DNA of 7,315 nt from Pseudomonadota bacterium (lineage in GTDB: Bacteria; Pseudomonadota; Alphaproteobacteria; Rhizobiales; Devosiaceae): NCBI GenBank assembly GCA_023427545.1, contig JAEZBF010000401.1:1-7315 (forward strand), read 5' to 3'. The notes beneath the pieces were generated by a model. It worked only from the letters and a program-made list of their open reading frames with translations, searched no databases and was not told the DNA's origin. The position numbers and the translations under genes are program-made. Shown here piece by piece: positions 5,566 to 7,315 of the stretch. Within the stretch, counting starts at the first letter, position 1. Each line of letters begins with the position of its first letter.

Positions 5566-6228
5566 GTGGCCGATCCGGCAGCGCTGCAGAAGCTGCTCAC
5601 CTGGCTGTCTCCGGCCTTTCCTACCGGCGCCTTCGCCTGGTCTGGCGGACTGGAGTTCGCGATATCCGATGGCCGAGCGTCCGATAGCATGGCGCTCCGC
5701 CACTGGCTCGAAGCGCTGCTCAGCCACGGCGGGTTGCGCACTGACGCAATCCTGCTCTCCCAGGCCTACCGCTCGCACGATGATCGGGCGGCGCTGCAGG
5801 ATCTTGCCGACCTTGCGCTGGCGCTGGCCCCAGCCGCCGAGCGCCACGAGGAAACGCTCGGGATCGGCGAGGCCTTCGTCGCGGCGGCTCGAGCATGGCC
5901 CTCCGACGTATTTGCCGTGCTGCCCCGGCCGTGCCCTTATCCGATCGCCGTCGGCGCCATAGCCGGCGCCCACGATATCCCCCTAGCGAGCGTGCTAGTG
6001 GGCTTCCTCACGGTTTCGATCCAGAGCCAGGTGTCGGTCGCCGTCAGGCTCCTGCCGCTTGGTCAAACCGCCGGCCTGCAGGTGATTGCCGCGCTCGAGC
6101 CGATCGTGGCGCGGACCGCCGCCGCGGCGGAAACCGCTGCCCTCGATGACCTTGGCACCATTGCTTATGGCGCGGACATTGCTCAGATGCGGCACGAAAC
6201 CGCCGAGCCGAGGCTCTTTCGCTCGTGA
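5566..6228 (+). CDS. ureF: Urease accessory protein UreF
   Basis: UreF bridges UreD and UreG in the urease activation complex and controls GTP-dependent nickel insertion. The 220-residue product has the family hallmarks: LLTWLSPAFPTGAFAWSGGLE at about 10-30, LRTDAILLSQAYR around 57-69, QSQVSVAVRLLPLGQTAG at 153-170, and the C-terminal ADIAQMRHETAEPRLFRS that contacts UreD/UreG. The start is GTG at 5566; no other start fits, since this is where the conserved N-terminus begins, 2 nt after the stop of the hydrolase gene. The stop overlaps the GTG of the next gene (GTGA). The length is normal and no key block is missing. Confidence 0.96.
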   Translation: MADPAALQKLLTWLSPAFPTGAFAWSGGLEFAISDGRASDSMALRHWLEALLSHGGLRTDAILLSQAYRSHDDRAALQDLADLALALAPAAERHEETLGIGEAFVAAARAWPSDVFAVLPRPCPYPIAVGAIAGAHDIPLASVLVGFLTVSIQSQVSVAVRLLPLGQTAGLQVIAALEPIVARTAAAAETAALDDLGTIAYGADIAQMRHETAEPRLFRS

Positions 6229-6649
6229 GCATGCTGATTTCCGCATTGATGTTCGTGCTGCTGCTGGCAGTGGCATTCGCACACCTGCTCTGGGCCACGG
6301 GCAACAGCTGGCCAATTCGCGACCAGGCGCTGCTCGCGCGCACCGTCAGCGGCAGGCCGGGCCTTACTCGAGTCCTGCGCCTGCGCGCCCTCGTGATTGC
6401 CCTCGCGACCCTGCTCGCCGGCATCGCGGCACTGGCTTTAGCGGACGAGACCGGGGGCGGTGCCGGGCTCACCACGATCGGCATTCTGCTTGCCCTCGTC
6501 TTCGCCGCTCGTGGCGTACTCGGCTATACTTCGTGGTGGAAGGAACGCACGCCGGTCGAGCCGTTCCGCAGCCTCGATGCGCGCAACTACTCCCCGCTCT
6601 GCCTTGCGCTGGCGTTGGGTTTTGTCATCCTCGTGCTCATGAGGCTCAC

Positions 6650-6653
<4 letters not shown>
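6225..6653 (+). CDS. Four-helix inner-membrane protein, DUF3995 type
   Basis: The 142-residue product has four predicted membrane helices at about 3-24, 53-73, 79-99 and 122-140, with a short basic loop between helices 1 and 2. Conserved-looking positions are H20-LLW23 and G26 at the end of helix 1, RG at 96-97 followed by GY at 100-101 after helix 3, and PF at 113-114 with NYSPLC (121-126) before helix 4. This pattern fits the DUF3995 family, whose function is unknown. The frame can start at GTG 6225, overlapping the ureF stop, or at ATG 6231; I keep the longer one without a decisive ribosome binding site. Its stop overlaps the ureG start as ATGA. Placement between ureF and ureG suggests a role near urease activation, but that is inference. 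Confidence 0.8.
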
Positions 6654-7281
<628 letters not shown>

Positions 7282-7282
<1 letters not shown>

Positions 7283-7315
7283 TGCCCGGTCACATCCGGA
7301 TGCGCCGCGACCTCG
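7282..7315 (+). CDS. Possible start of a further gene (partial)
   Basis: The ureG stop and an ATG overlap as TAATG (7280-7284). The frame from 7282 reads MPGHIRMRRDL and stays open to the window edge. Overlaps of this sort are typical of coupled operon genes and occur three times just upstream in similar form. Eleven codons are too few to name a product, and chance is possible. Confidence 0.35.

Noticed and set aside
6086..6649. N-terminal extension of the ureG frame
   Set aside because: The 188 extra residues are out-of-frame reading of ureF and the membrane-protein gene; UreG homologues begin just before the P-loop, matching the ATG at 6650.

Overview
The window is a GC-rich bacterial segment whose backbone is a nickel urease operon in the order ureD (last 8 codons only), ureA, ureB, ureC, ureE, ureF, ureG. 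Separate ureA and ureB genes, the style of the Ure proteins, and the codon use suggest an alphaproteobacterium. A weak stress-sigma-like motif and the type of small secreted protein found here make Sphingomonadales my best guess, but that is inference rather than proof.

Layout: 1-26 is the end of ureD. 34-646 holds ureA and ureB, tightly packed. 724-1176 is a minus-strand gene for a small secreted protein; it ends at a hairpin terminator (665-689) and separates ureB from ureC. 1177-1372 is the divergent regulatory gap. 1373-3082 is ureC with a complete active-site residue set. 3145-3510 encodes a DsrE-like protein and 3520-3879 a MliC-like lysozyme-inhibitor protein. 3885-4352 is ureE. 4451-5563 encodes a lipoprotein alpha/beta hydrolase. 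5566-6228 is ureF, 6225-6653 a four-helix membrane protein of DUF3995 type, and 6650-7282 ureG. A further reading frame may begin at 7282.

How it works: UreA, UreB and UreC form the apo-urease, which hydrolyses urea to ammonia and carbamate. UreD, UreF and UreG form the GTP-dependent activation complex, and UreE delivers nickel to it. The order D-A-B-C-E-F-G is the common one, but five unrelated genes sit between its members. Four of them are co-directional, and three junctions (hydrolase/ureF, ureF/DUF3995, DUF3995/ureG) have gaps of 2 nt or overlaps of a few nt, so they are probably co-expressed with the accessory genes. Three of the five extra proteins are predicted to be exported (secreted protein, MliC-like, lipoprotein hydrolase) and one is an inner-membrane protein, so the locus mixes a cytoplasmic enzyme with an envelope-directed set. 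No nickel or urea transporter, tRNA, rRNA, CRISPR array or insertion sequence was seen. No gene-free stretch exceeds 300 bases.
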